Of a stretch of DNA of 64,000 bases, positions 10,633 to 19,383 are shown one piece after another. Made by a program: the position numbers and the translations under genes. Source of the stretch: Vibrio sp. HDW18 (lineage in GTDB: Bacteria; Pseudomonadota; Gammaproteobacteria; Enterobacterales; Vibrionaceae); the NCBI RefSeq assembly GCF_011306175.1, contig NZ_CP049913.1, forward strand, positions 1,116,001 through 1,180,000, read 5' to 3'. Below the pieces are notes generated by a model that did not search any database, was not told the origin of the DNA, and saw only the letters and a program-made list of their open reading frames with translations. How positions within the stretch are numbered: position 1 is the stretch's first letter; each line of letters starts with the position of its first letter.

Positions 10633-11787
10633 TTAGGACCTAGGATCTGGTTTTCCTAGGTCCTCAATATCTTCTTTCCTAAACGCAAACCTGACCAACA
10701 CAATGGCTACACCCAGCATGCCGCCAAGCAAGGTGCCGAGCACACAAATTAAGGCACGTTTGGGTTTATCTCTATTTAAAGGCTGCTCTGGCTGGTCTAA
10801 ATAATAAAAGGCATTTGCCGACCATTTTGGCGTAGCGCTTAACGCATCTAAATTAAATTGACTTAGCTTAGTTTGTAAAATAGAAATCCTTGGCTCAAAA
10901 ATACTTAAATCTTTAATCGATTTTAACGCATCAATCTTAGCGGCTAAGGCTCGACTGCCAATATTAATCGCAAAAATTTCTTGCTCACCTAAGTTTTGCA
11001 CGGGGTGCTGAATACCCGCGGCTTGTGCAATATTCAGTGCGTATTGAGTGCGATCTAATTCAACGCTTAAACGCAATTTAGCTTGCTGTAGTAAATTTTT
11101 TTCTTGCAGCTTTAATTCTCTATATTTACCCGCCAATGTATTATGCAATGTATTATTCAGTTGCTGATTCATAACTTGGTTAATAAACTGCACATATTGG
11201 TTAAGTAAAATCAAACTGCTACTTTTATCTATCGACTGAAAACTTAGGGTAAAGGTGTCATTGACTTTTTTATCAGTCGCGGATGCCTGAATATGCCCAA
11301 ACCAATTTTGGTAAAATGCTTGTAAGTTTTCTGGCTCCTCATTTATTTGCATTTGCTGCTGCAGCGCCAAAAAAGCAGGATCAGTTTGCATAAAACGGCG
11401 TTTATTACCGTTGGCATTAAACTCTTGAATAAAACGCTTAAAGATAGGCTCAGGATCAACTAATTTATCTAAAACATCGCTAACAATTATAGTTCCATCT
11501 TCTTGATAAACATCAAATAATGATTGATAGCCTTTGACTACTTGTTGATAACTAGCAATATCTTGCAACTGGGGTTGGCCGACTATGGCTTTGGCACTCC
11601 ACCACTGTTGTGCAGTTAAAGCATAGCCAATCGCAGCGAGACTAAAACAGAGCGTGGTAATAATAATGGTCCATTTGCCTTGCCATAAGGCCAGAAATAA
11701 TTGTTTTAAATCAATTTCATCATCAGCAGGATAAGAATAGTGCGGGTATGGGGATTGAATAGGGGACTGATTTGGCAATGAACTCAC
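10633..11787 (-). CDS. wzz: O-antigen chain-length determinant Wzz
   Basis: A 384-residue polysaccharide co-polymerase. An N-terminal EIDLKQLFLALWQGKW motif precedes a first membrane segment at about 37-56. A long periplasmic part with coiled-coil character (about 205-245) follows, then a proline-rich turn, and a second membrane segment at about 345-368. It sets the modal length of O chains made by Wzy. It is the first gene after the JUMPstart/ops element, hence probably the promoter-proximal gene of the operon. The last residues (DLGKPDPRS) are encoded by a CTAG-type inverted repeat at 10,635-10,664, which suggests the C-terminus was remodelled by repeat DNA. Confidence 0.92.
   Translation of the reverse strand: MSSLPNQSPIQSPYPHYSYPADDEIDLKQLFLALWQGKWTIIITTLCFSLAAIGYALTAQQWWSAKAIVGQPQLQDIASYQQVVKGYQSLFDVYQEDGTIIVSDVLDKLVDPEPIFKRFIQEFNANGNKRRFMQTDPAFLALQQQMQINEEPENLQAFYQNWFGHIQASATDKKVNDTFTLSFQSIDKSSSLILLNQYVQFINQVMNQQLNNTLHNTLAGKYRELKLQEKNLLQQAKLRLSVELDRTQYALNIAQAAGIQHPVQNLGEQEIFAINIGSRALAAKIDALKSIKDLSIFEPRISILQTKLSQFNLDALSATPKWSANAFYYLDQPEQPLNRDKPKRALICVLGTLLGGMLGVAIVLVRFAFRKEDIEDLGKPDPRS
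10635..10664. repeat. Perfect 11-bp inverted repeat with CTAG core at the wzz stop
   Basis: The arms AGGACCTAGGA (10,635-10,645) and TCCTAGGTCCT (10,654-10,664) are perfect complements around an 8-nt loop. No T run follows on either strand, so it is not a standard terminator. The arms overlap the last codons of wzz. Confidence 0.85.
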
Positions 11788-11815
11788 TGACTTTCCTCCT
11801 GAAATAGAATTTTTG

Positions 11816-11856
11816 GCATGCTACCGCCCTTAGGTATCGCCCCTAATTGCGCTGTG
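11816..11856 (-). promoter_or_regulatory. JUMPstart with ops element (RfaH recruitment) upstream of wzz
   Basis: On the minus strand, about 30 nt before wzz, the sequence reads CAGCGCAATTAG... and ends in AAGGGCGGTAGCATGCC. It carries the ops core GGCGGTAG (complement of 11,821-11,828), the element at which RfaH is loaded to prevent Rho termination in long polysaccharide operons. The match to the JUMPstart consensus at both ends supports minus-strand transcription of wzz and the O-antigen genes as an RfaH-dependent operon. Inference from consensus memory. Confidence 0.8.
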
Positions 11857-12041
11857 CATCAAGTATTAATAAGCCACGCAGTCTAAATCAACTCGTCTTA
11901 TAGGGCTACCAATCCGTTAAAACGGCCGAAAAATCGTGACCAAAGTCAAAAACCAGTACGCGTTATTTGCGCAGCAAGATCAGCTCTAGCCAACCGTATA
12001 CTTGGGTGTGGCTAGAGCAGGAAGCAAAATAAGCTCCCGAG

Positions 12042-12073
12042 CCTAGGTTCTAGGACCTAGGTCCTAGGGTCTA
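12042..12073. repeat. CTAG-type 7-bp repeat cluster after rjg
   Basis: Four degenerate units fitting YCTAGGN lie head to tail at 12,042-12,069, followed by TCTAATT. They are in the 300-bp gap between wzz and rjg, just downstream of the rjg stop. Apart from the JUMPstart element I see nothing else in this gap. Confidence 0.75.
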
Positions 12074-12087
12074 ATTACCGTCATGCC

Positions 12088-13419
12088 TTATCCTTCATCA
12101 AACGAACATACCGCATAACCGCGTGAGGTAAGCTCAGCCGCGAACGCTTGCTTGGCGGCCGCTTCACCGTGAATAAGGTGCACTTGCTTGGGCTTTTCTG
12201 CAATACCGGTAATAAAACGCAGTAAATCGGCTTGATCGGCATGGGCCGAATAGCCGGACATCGTATGGATCTGCGCGTTGACCGGGATCTGCGCCCCATC
12301 AATACTCACCACCGGCTCACCGCTTTGGATCTTGCGCCCAAGCGTGCCTTCGGCTTGAAAGCCAGCCAAAATCACATCGGTACGACTATCTGGCAGCAGC
12401 GCTTTTAAATAATCCATAATTCGCCCGCCCTGACACATACCCGAAGCCGCCACCACAATCGCCGCTTGCCCGGTTGAAGCCAAACGGTTAACCAAACGCT
12501 GATGTGTACGGTGATCCTCAACCGTAATGCACTGCTCAAACGCCAGCGGATGGCGCTGCATTTGCAGCCGCGCTTTGGCTTCTTGCCCCCATAACTGCTT
12601 AAAGCGACGATAAGAATGTGTCACCCGCTGCGCCATCGGCGAATCAAGAATGATCGGCAAATTAACATCGATTTGCTGAGCAAAAATCAGCTGCTCAATA
12701 TCAAACAATAATTCTTGGGTGCGCCCGACGCTGAACGCCGGAATTAAAATCGCCCCGCCATCGGTGAGTGAGCGCTCAATGATCGCGCGCAGCCGCTCAC
12801 CACGACTTTGCACATCGTCATGCTGCTTATTGCCGTAAGTGGTTTCAATCAATAGATAATCGGCGCGCTCTGGCGACTGTGGATCGGGCAGCAGTGGCGT
12901 ATGGCTTGGCCCTAAATCGCCCGAAAACACCACCACCTCACCATTGGCAAGGCGAATTTCCACATACGCTGAGCCCAAAATATGCCCCGATGGCTGAAAG
13001 CGCATCCAGAGTGAATCGCTATTCTTCGGTTGCAGGGCAAACCATTTTTGATAATCTTGCACCCGCAGCAAACGGCGCACTTGAGTTAGCACTCGCTCAC
13101 TTTGTTTGGGCGACATGCCAAGTTGCAGCTTAAGGCCATCTTCCAACATGAGTGGAACAAGCTCGGCGGTGGCAGCCGTGCAATAAATCGGCTGCTGAAA
13201 CCCTGCCGCCAGTAACCAAGGTAAACGGCCAATATGATCAATATGGGCGTGAGTCAGAACTAACGCATCAAGATGCGCCAAAGCAAATTCGACCTTGAGC
13301 GGACGCTCATCCGCGCCTTGAAACAGGCCACAATCAATCAACACCGCTTGCCCATCGGCACGCAGTTCATGGCATGAACCGGTCACGCTCTCTTTACCAC
13401 CATGATGGATCACTTGCAT
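12088..13419 (-). CDS. rjg: Metallo-beta-lactamase-fold RNA-processing exonuclease-like protein (Rjg)
   Basis: A 443-residue beta-CASP metallo-beta-lactamase. It shows the metal motif LTHAHIDHIGRLPWL near residue 57, SGDLGP near 165, the beta-CASP motifs (ILIPAFSVGRTQELLF, SPMA), and the C-terminal MSGYSAHADQ and HLIHGE. The family includes archaeal and mammalian CPSF-73-like RNases. In V. cholerae the gene, named rjg, serves as a marker beside O-antigen loci; the enzyme substrate there is not established to my knowledge. I chose the ATG at 13,419 because AAGGAG lies 8 nt before it; the frame opens 8 codons earlier. Confidence 0.9.
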   Translation of the reverse strand: MQVIHHGGKESVTGSCHELRADGQAVLIDCGLFQGADERPLKVEFALAHLDALVLTHAHIDHIGRLPWLLAAGFQQPIYCTAATAELVPLMLEDGLKLQLGMSPKQSERVLTQVRRLLRVQDYQKWFALQPKNSDSLWMRFQPSGHILGSAYVEIRLANGEVVVFSGDLGPSHTPLLPDPQSPERADYLLIETTYGNKQHDDVQSRGERLRAIIERSLTDGGAILIPAFSVGRTQELLFDIEQLIFAQQIDVNLPIILDSPMAQRVTHSYRRFKQLWGQEAKARLQMQRHPLAFEQCITVEDHRTHQRLVNRLASTGQAAIVVAASGMCQGGRIMDYLKALLPDSRTDVILAGFQAEGTLGRKIQSGEPVVSIDGAQIPVNAQIHTMSGYSAHADQADLLRFITGIAEKPKQVHLIHGEAAAKQAFAAELTSRGYAVCSFDEG

Positions 13420-13493
13420 ACCCTTGCTCCTTTGCACTCCCATTCACGCAATGATGATAACGGTTTTCGACCACGGCCAAGCCACCATACGCA

Positions 13494-13520
13494 AAAACCG
13501 CGGTCAAGGCCGCGGTTTTC
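13494..13520. terminator. Symmetric terminator-like hairpin between rjg and hldD
   Basis: The arms AAAACCGCGG and CCGCGGTTTT surround a 6-nt loop, so each strand has a GC stem followed by T residues. It sits about 75 bp upstream of the rjg start in a 328-bp divergent gap, an odd place for a terminator; it may be left over from a rearranged locus. The rest of the gap carries CTAG repeats and the hldD leader. Confidence 0.55.
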
Positions 13521-13650
13521 CACACAATATCATCGCTATTTCCGTCAATCACAACCTGCAGCCATCACGATCAAATCCCACTTTGCTTTTTTACTGATCT
13601 GAGAATCGTCCTGACTAATTTTTGCCACTTCGTAGCAATGGCATAAAAGA

Positions 13651-13680
13651 GCTAGGAGCTCGCTTTTAGGTTCTAGGACC
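13651..13680. repeat. Degenerate CTAG-type heptamers upstream of hldD
   Basis: Successive 7-mers GCTAGGA, GCTCGCT, TTTAGGT and TCTAGGA, followed by CC, lie about 70 bp before the hldD start. They resemble the units near 12,042 and 8,032. Confidence 0.6.
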
Positions 13681-13747
13681 TTTCTTTCCTCGCGCTGCCT
13701 TTCCTGCTACTATTTCGCCAATTTATTTAGCATAAGGCAGAAAGGGT

Positions 13748-14692
13748 ATGATCATCGTAACTGGCGGCGCTGGCATGATTGGCAGCAACATCATTCAAGC
13801 ACTTAATCAACGTGGTATTACCGATATTCTGGTCGTTGACCACTTAAAAAATGGTCGTAAATTCAAAAATTTGGTTGATCTACAAATCGCAGACTACATG
13901 GATCGCGATGATTTTCTGGCACAAATTATGGCCGGTGATGATTTTGGGCCAATTGAGGCGATTTTCCATGAGGGGGCTTGCTCTGCCACCACCGAGTGGG
14001 ATGGCAAGTATGTGATGCTCAATAACTATGAATATTCAAAAGAGCTGTTGCACTACTGCTTAGAGCGCGAAATTCCGTTTCTTTATGCCTCTTCCGCCGC
14101 CACTTACGGCGATACCGACACCTTTATTGAAGAGCCACAATACGAAGGCGCGCTGAATGTGTACGGTTATTCCAAGCAGCAGTTTGATAACTATGTGCGC
14201 CGCCTATGGGCAGATGCAGCTCAGCATGGTGAAACCCTGTCGCAAATCACTGGTTTTCGTTATTTCAATGTCTATGGCCCACGTGAGCAGCATAAAGGCT
14301 CGATGGCTTCGGTCGCCTTTCATTTAAATAATCAAATGAACGCCGGCGAAAATCCGAAACTGTTTGCCGGCAGCGAAAACTTTAAACGTGATTTCGTGTA
14401 CGTCGGTGATGTCGCTGCGGTCAATTTGTGGTTTTTAGACAGCGGTGTATCGGGCATTTTTAACTGCGGCACTGGTAAAGCGGAATCATTTAATGAAGTG
14501 GCGAAAGCGGTGATTGCCTTCCATGGCCGCGGCATTGTCGAAACCATTCCATTCCCAGACCACCTCAAAGGTGCGTACCAAGAGTTTACCGAGGCCGACC
14601 TTAGCAAACTGCGCGCAGCCGGCTGTAATATTGAATTTAAGACGGTAGCAGAAGGCGTGGCTGAATATATGGCGTTGATTAATAAAAAATAA
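13748..14692 (+). CDS. hldD: ADP-L-glycero-D-manno-heptose 6-epimerase
   Basis: A 314-residue extended short-chain dehydrogenase (gmhD/rfaD). It has the NADP-binding [10 protein letters not shown] at 6-15, SSAATYGD near 116 and the catalytic YGYSK at about 138-142, plus [19 protein letters not shown] typical of HldD. It converts ADP-D-glycero- to ADP-L-glycero-D-manno-heptose for the inner core. It stands at the border between the rjg/O-antigen side and the core cluster. A CCGCCC...GGGCGG hairpin lies downstream but lacks a T tract. Confidence 0.96.
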   Translation: MIIVTGGAGMIGSNIIQALNQRGITDILVVDHLKNGRKFKNLVDLQIADYMDRDDFLAQIMAGDDFGPIEAIFHEGACSATTEWDGKYVMLNNYEYSKELLHYCLEREIPFLYASSAATYGDTDTFIEEPQYEGALNVYGYSKQQFDNYVRRLWADAAQHGETLSQITGFRYFNVYGPREQHKGSMASVAFHLNNQMNAGENPKLFAGSENFKRDFVYVGDVAAVNLWFLDSGVSGIFNCGTGKAESFNEVAKAVIAFHGRGIVETIPFPDHLKGAYQEFTEADLSKLRAAGCNIEFKTVAEGVAEYMALINKK

Positions 14693-14833
14693 TCAATCAC
14701 CTACAAGAATACCCTCACCTAACCGCCCTCTAAAAATGGGGGCGGAATAAAATCAAGCACACCAACTATCTTGAAAAACACCGATAGTGGTAGAGTTGTA
14801 TTCCAATTCAAACTTGGAAATTGTGGAGTTTAA

Positions 14834-16606
14834 ATGAATATTTTGATGGCATTATCTCAGTTAGAAGTGACTGGTGCTGAGGTCTATGCAACAACTGTCG
14901 GCAATGAACTCACTCAGCGTGGCCATCAGATATTTTATGTTTCCGATACACTCACCAAAGCTCACGATGGCTTGTTTTTTAAACTGCGCTTTAATAAACG
15001 CAGCATACCGCGGCGATTTTGGCATGTCGCCTATCTGGTTTACCTGATCAAGAAACATCAGATCCAGTTAGTCCATGCTCACTCACGAGCATCAAGCTGG
15101 AGTTGCCATATTGCCTGCCGCTTGACGAATACCCCTATGGTTACCACGGTCCATGGTCGTCAACCGGTACATGCTTCGCGCAAAAAATTCCATGCAATGG
15201 GAGATAAAGCGCTTCCGGTTTGTGAAGCGATACGAGAGCAATTAATCAAAGATCTCGATGTACCAGCGAGCCAACTGCACGTAGGCCGTAATGGGATAGA
15301 AACAAGTACCTTTAAACGTAGCGCTGCACCCCATAATCCTAAGCCGGTTATCTCTATCATTGGCCGACTCAGTGGTCCGAAAGGTGAACTTTGCTATAGG
15401 TTGCTAACCGAGTGTTTAGATCTCGACCGCTACCAAGTGCAAGTGATCACAGGTACACCATTGACCGAGCGTTTTAGCGCACTGCAAGATAAAGTCTCAT
15501 TTCCCGGCTACAGCGCTAACGTTGAACAGGTCATGGAACAATCTGATTTAGTGATCGGTGCTGGTCGAGTTGCAATGGAGTCGCTACTTTGTGGTCGGCC
15601 TACCTTAGCGATTGGTGAAGCAAGCTGTGTGGGAATTATCGAACTGGATAATCTAGACCAAGCCATGGCAACCAATTTTGGCGATATTGGCCCACACGAT
15701 CTGGCGATAGATTTCCAGCAGATCCCCGCTTTGATTGAGCAAGGCCTAAGTCAACCACACTGCGCTCAAGAGATCACTGAACAGATCAAGCTTAACTATG
15801 ATTTACAAGTGATTGTGAATGACCTTGAAAGCCTTTATCAAACGGTTTATGTCAACAAGTTACAACGAGAAGTCCCCATCATCATGTACCACCGCTTTAT
15901 TCGTGATGACAGCGAAAAAGGGGTACATGGTACTTATTTGCATGTTCAGCAGCTTGAGAAACATTTTCGGTTGCTTAAAAAGATGGGCTTTGAAACTCTG
16001 ACCTTCAAAGATCTCTCAGAGAAGGGATTTATTCATCGCTTACAACCAGGTAAGCGTTTTATCATAATGACCATCGATGATGGCTATCGCGACAACTATG
16101 AATTGTTGCTGCCGCTGCTCAAAAAATACCAATTTAAAGCGGTGGTTTACGTTGTTACTGGCGAAAATTTTAATCGCTGGGATGTTGAAGTGAGTGATAA
16201 TCCTGAAAAAGTGGTCCCCTTGATGTCACGTGAACAGGTTAAAGTTTTGCATGATTCAGGATTAGTAGAGATCGGCGGCCATACTATAACTCACCCTTTT
16301 TTGAGCAAGCTCAGTGAATCACAACAACGAGATCAAATCCTGAACAACAAACTCGAACTCGAAACATTGATTGACGAGCCTCTGACCTCTTTTGCTTACC
16401 CTTATGGTGACCATGATGCGACATCGAAACAGCTTGTTCAAGAATTGGGTTACCCATTTGCCGTAGCGACCAATAGCGGGCCACTTGCAATGCACCAAGA
16501 TCCTTATCAGATTCGTCGGATTGCCATTTTTCCAAGAACCGATTCGTTTGGCTTGTGGCGAAAAGTGAAAGGGAATTACCTATTTAAAAAAATGAACAAA
16601 AAATAA
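14834..16606 (+). CDS. Glycosyltransferase (GT4-type) fused to NodB-type polysaccharide deacetylase
   Basis: A 590-residue fusion. Residues 1-330 look like a GT-B retaining glycosyltransferase: ALSQLEVTGAEVYATTVGNELTQRGH at the N-terminus, HAHSRAS near 80, GRNGIETSTFK near 155 and GAGRVAMESLLCGRP near 240. Residues 350-590 are a carbohydrate esterase 4 domain: IIMYHRF near 350, MTIDDGYRDNY near 413, the HTITHPF metal motif near 482 and FAYPYGDHD near 518. The pair could add an N-acetylhexosamine to the core and deacetylate it, which is inference. A separate promoter is likely since 140 bp separate it from hldD. The next acyltransferase gene follows within 10 nt. Confidence 0.85.
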   Translation: MNILMALSQLEVTGAEVYATTVGNELTQRGHQIFYVSDTLTKAHDGLFFKLRFNKRSIPRRFWHVAYLVYLIKKHQIQLVHAHSRASSWSCHIACRLTNTPMVTTVHGRQPVHASRKKFHAMGDKALPVCEAIREQLIKDLDVPASQLHVGRNGIETSTFKRSAAPHNPKPVISIIGRLSGPKGELCYRLLTECLDLDRYQVQVITGTPLTERFSALQDKVSFPGYSANVEQVMEQSDLVIGAGRVAMESLLCGRPTLAIGEASCVGIIELDNLDQAMATNFGDIGPHDLAIDFQQIPALIEQGLSQPHCAQEITEQIKLNYDLQVIVNDLESLYQTVYVNKLQREVPIIMYHRFIRDDSEKGVHGTYLHVQQLEKHFRLLKKMGFETLTFKDLSEKGFIHRLQPGKRFIIMTIDDGYRDNYELLLPLLKKYQFKAVVYVVTGENFNRWDVEVSDNPEKVVPLMSREQVKVLHDSGLVEIGGHTITHPFLSKLSESQQRDQILNNKLELETLIDEPLTSFAYPYGDHDATSKQLVQELGYPFAVATNSGPLAMHQDPYQIRRIAIFPRTDSFGLWRKVKGNYLFKKMNKK

Positions 16607-16613
16607 TAAGAGG

Positions 16614-17180
16614 TTGCAGATGGCTGGCTTTGGTTTCATTGCAAAACTACGCAATAAAATTCGGGTAAAACCTAACAACAGTATTCAAATAGGTAAAAAT
16701 ACTCGTATCCGCTATTGCGACATTTATGTTAATGGTAATAATAACCAACTGATTATCCATGATAGTGCAAATTTAAAAGGCGTCTCTATCGAGCTCAATG
16801 GCAATAATTGCCTCTTAGAAATTGGTGAAAACTGCGTGATTGGTGAAAATTGTTTTTTATCATGCCGAGAATCCGGAACGAAATTAGTAATTGGTCACGA
16901 ATGTATGTTTTCTCGCAACGTAAAACTAATGACCAGTGATGGACATGATATTCTACGTGATGGAAAACGGATTAATCCGGCCAAAAGTATTTATATCGGT
17001 TCGCATGTATGGTTAGCGGATAATGTTACTGTATTAAAAGGCGTGTCAATTGGAAGTGGTTCGATAGTAGGAATTAACTCAACCGTAACACATTCTTTTG
17101 CCGATAATTCAGCAGCAGCCGGCAATCCAGCTCGAGTGATCGCTAACTCTATTGCTTGGCAGGAAGAGTTAACCTTTTAA
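16614..17180 (+). CDS. Hexapeptide-repeat acyltransferase in the core locus
   Basis: A 188-residue left-handed beta-helix protein with imperfect hexads from about residue 20 and the C-terminal catalytic segment IGSHVWLADNVTVLKGVSIGSGSIVGINSTVTHSFADNSAAAGNPARVI. The conserved region LMTSDGHDI near 102 resembles the active-site histidine loop of maltose/nodulation acetyltransferases. It probably acylates a core sugar. It lies 7 nt after the glycosyltransferase-deacetylase gene, so it is co-transcribed with it; waaL converges from the other side. Confidence 0.85.
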   Translation: MQMAGFGFIAKLRNKIRVKPNNSIQIGKNTRIRYCDIYVNGNNNQLIIHDSANLKGVSIELNGNNCLLEIGENCVIGENCFLSCRESGTKLVIGHECMFSRNVKLMTSDGHDILRDGKRINPAKSIYIGSHVWLADNVTVLKGVSIGSGSIVGINSTVTHSFADNSAAAGNPARVIANSIAWQEELTF

Positions 17181-17212
17181 CCGAACTGTTTACGCATCAT
17201 CCAATCAATCCA

Positions 17213-17243
17213 TTAAAAACGGCCTTATCTAAAGGCCGATTTC
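17213..17243 (-). terminator. Terminator for the waaL transcript
   Basis: On the minus strand the stem CGGCCTT(T)...AAGGCCG is followed by TTTTT (complement of 17,215-17,219), about 50 nt beyond the waaL stop. The plus strand lacks a good T run, so termination of the convergent acyltransferase gene here is less certain. Confidence 0.6.
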
Positions 17244-17289
17244 ATTCAAACAACTCAGAAAGCAAAACAATAAATCTTATTTACACCGA

Positions 17290-18486
17290 TTACTTACTAT
17301 TATCACCTACTGCCCTTGGGAAACGAATTAACAAAGCACACAAGATCGTCAACAAATAAATAATATGGGTGTGATGCAAAGGCACATCGGTTAAGCCAGC
17401 AAATATCAGCATCATAAGCATACTATTAACTAGCGGATTACCAATATATTCAAAAGCCGAATTATTTAAATTAAAAATCAAAGCTAAGCAAAACAAAAAG
17501 ATTACCAGAGTACCCACTATGCCATAGCGCGCTAAAAGATCTAAATATTGATTATGTAGATGAGGCTGTATCGCCGCACCAGGATTCGTCATTTTTGAAA
17601 TGCTAGCTTGTAAACCACTATCCCCGACGCCAAAGAGTGGATTTTGAGCAATAATCTCAACTCCGTGCATCCACAAATCCAAGCGTACACCTATAGAACT
17701 ACTTAAATCACCTTGTTTTATCAAAGCAATCTCATTTTGAGTCTGCGCAATACGCGCATCAATCTCCGGTTGAAAAATCGTATAAAAAACGCCTGACAAC
17801 AATATTATCGACACTATCGAAGCAATATAATATTTCCATATCGGTTTAATTGTGGTGATCACCAAATAGAGGATGGCAGCAGGAAGAAAGAGTATTACTC
17901 CTCGGACATCAGTCATAATAATTGCAGTTATAGAAAGTATACCACCAATAGACGCAAGCAGTTTTAATACTTTTGATTTCGAGTTCAATAATAGATAAAC
18001 ACAAGACAAAACTAAAAAAGAGACATATAACGCATACGGTATCGGATTAGTCGCAATACCTACCCTGTAAATATTTAAAGCATAGCGTTCATACAATGCA
18101 TTTAAACCGCAAACAATGGCAGCAATTGCAATGATATAATATACCATTTGGGGATTGATTCTTTTCCATGGTACAACAATCAAATAAGCCAAACTTGCAA
18201 TTAATGTTCTTGCCAAACTAAATTCATCGCCTCGAAAGATCGAATAGAAAGAAAAAATAGCAATAACAAGAAAACCAAACACAAAAAAACTCTTCAGTTG
18301 AGAATTAAAATTCTCTTTTATTGTTTTTCCGTGCCGAATCAAGACATATATACAAACAACAGGAATCAACCTAGATAAAATGGATTTTGTTTCAGAAAAG
18401 TTAAATATAAACATTAACATGCAAAAAAGTGGTGATAATAAAAATACATTTTCCACCACTTTAAAATAATTATTTTTTATAAACAT
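17290..18486 (-). CDS. waaL: O-antigen ligase WaaL
   Basis: A 398-residue membrane protein of the O-antigen ligase/polymerase (Wzy_C) superfamily, with about 11 membrane segments. The large periplasmic loop contains RLDLWMHGVEIIAQNPLFGVGDSG (about 265-290) followed by HLHNQYLDLLARYGIVG (about 308-324). The His in the H-N-x-Y-L-D motif and Arg in the R-x-x-x-W motif are the residues associated with ligase activity. It joins undecaprenyl-linked O antigen to the lipid A-core in the periplasm. The start overlaps the upstream GT25 gene by 17 nt. Confidence 0.88.
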   Translation of the reverse strand: MFIKNNYFKVVENVFLLSPLFCMLMFIFNFSETKSILSRLIPVVCIYVLIRHGKTIKENFNSQLKSFFVFGFLVIAIFSFYSIFRGDEFSLARTLIASLAYLIVVPWKRINPQMVYYIIAIAAIVCGLNALYERYALNIYRVGIATNPIPYALYVSFLVLSCVYLLLNSKSKVLKLLASIGGILSITAIIMTDVRGVILFLPAAILYLVITTIKPIWKYYIASIVSIILLSGVFYTIFQPEIDARIAQTQNEIALIKQGDLSSSIGVRLDLWMHGVEIIAQNPLFGVGDSGLQASISKMTNPGAAIQPHLHNQYLDLLARYGIVGTLVIFLFCLALIFNLNNSAFEYIGNPLVNSMLMMLIFAGLTDVPLHHTHIIYLLTILCALLIRFPRAVGDNSK

Positions 18487-19198
18487 TGTTCGCTAAAGCC
18501 ATTCTAATATTTCTATATAATGAGTACATTTCTCTTGTGGGCTTACGGTATAATGGTGCACAAGGCTGTATATCATATTGAAAGGTGGTTTCAAAATATT
18601 CAGGATTTTCGACTACATTTGGTTGAAATAGAAATGATGGCATATTGTGCAGATATAAAGACCCCATATAATTATCAACAGGCATAGACCAACGCTGAGA
18701 GCCTTTTATTAATTTATCGGCACTTTCAGGAGACAATGAATACGCTCTAGCACCACCCAAATTATTACTAAGAAAAGAGATCTCAAAGTCATTTTCCTTT
18801 TCTTTTAAGAAAAGGCGGCTACGCTCATAAGCCTCCTCCAATCGAAGGAATCCATACTCTTGAGTTTTTACTTTTATCGTACTGAAATAATTGACAAAAC
18901 TAGGGAGAATTTTGGCATCATCTTCTAAGATAACAATAGGCTCTCCTAACTCAATACATTTTTCCCATAACAAATAATGGCTTGCGTAACAACCAAGCTC
19001 TCCCCGCATCGGCATTCGCCCGCTGGTCAGCCAAAGGCGCTTAGTATAGTCATAATTGGCAAATAGTGGATGAGGGGGATTTACTCGTCCATCGATCGCA
19101 TCAAAAAACTCAAAGCTAAGGCCATGATTGGCCATTTGTTGTTCTATTGATGCTCTTCTCTCAAAGCTATTCTTTAGGCTAATGACAAATATTCTCAT
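18470..19198 (-). CDS. Family 25 glycosyltransferase (LPS core)
   Basis: A 242-residue GT25 protein of the LgtB/LpsA type. It begins MRIFVISLKNSFERR and has the family signature RGELGCYASHYLLWEK at 65-80, followed by VILEDDAKILPS with the EDD motif at 92-94 (metal/donor binding). It would add a hexose to the core in the cytoplasm. It is transcribed together with waaL, divergently from waaF. The acceptor cannot be told from sequence. Confidence 0.87.
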   Translation of the reverse strand: MRIFVISLKNSFERRASIEQQMANHGLSFEFFDAIDGRVNPPHPLFANYDYTKRLWLTSGRMPMRGELGCYASHYLLWEKCIELGEPIVILEDDAKILPSFVNYFSTIKVKTQEYGFLRLEEAYERSRLFLKEKENDFEISFLSNNLGGARAYSLSPESADKLIKGSQRWSMPVDNYMGSLYLHNMPSFLFQPNVVENPEYFETTFQYDIQPCAPLYRKPTREMYSLYRNIRMALANNVYKK

Positions 19199-19383
19199 TA
19201 ATAGAAACTCTAATGTTATTCAGTAACCTGTAACTGCATGCTCCACTCAAGCAGCAATCCATTCAATGCCGCGGATTACACCATATTTCACTTATTATTA
19301 GAATGAATTTATCATCATTAATATGAGTTTTATCAAACTAGTGCTGTGTTAGAATAACCGCAAAATAAGAATGACGGTGAAAA

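Noticed and set aside
14715..14750. CCGCCC...GGGCGG hairpin after hldD as a terminator
   Set aside because: No T tract on the plus strand and imperfect pairing at the loop side; left unannotated.
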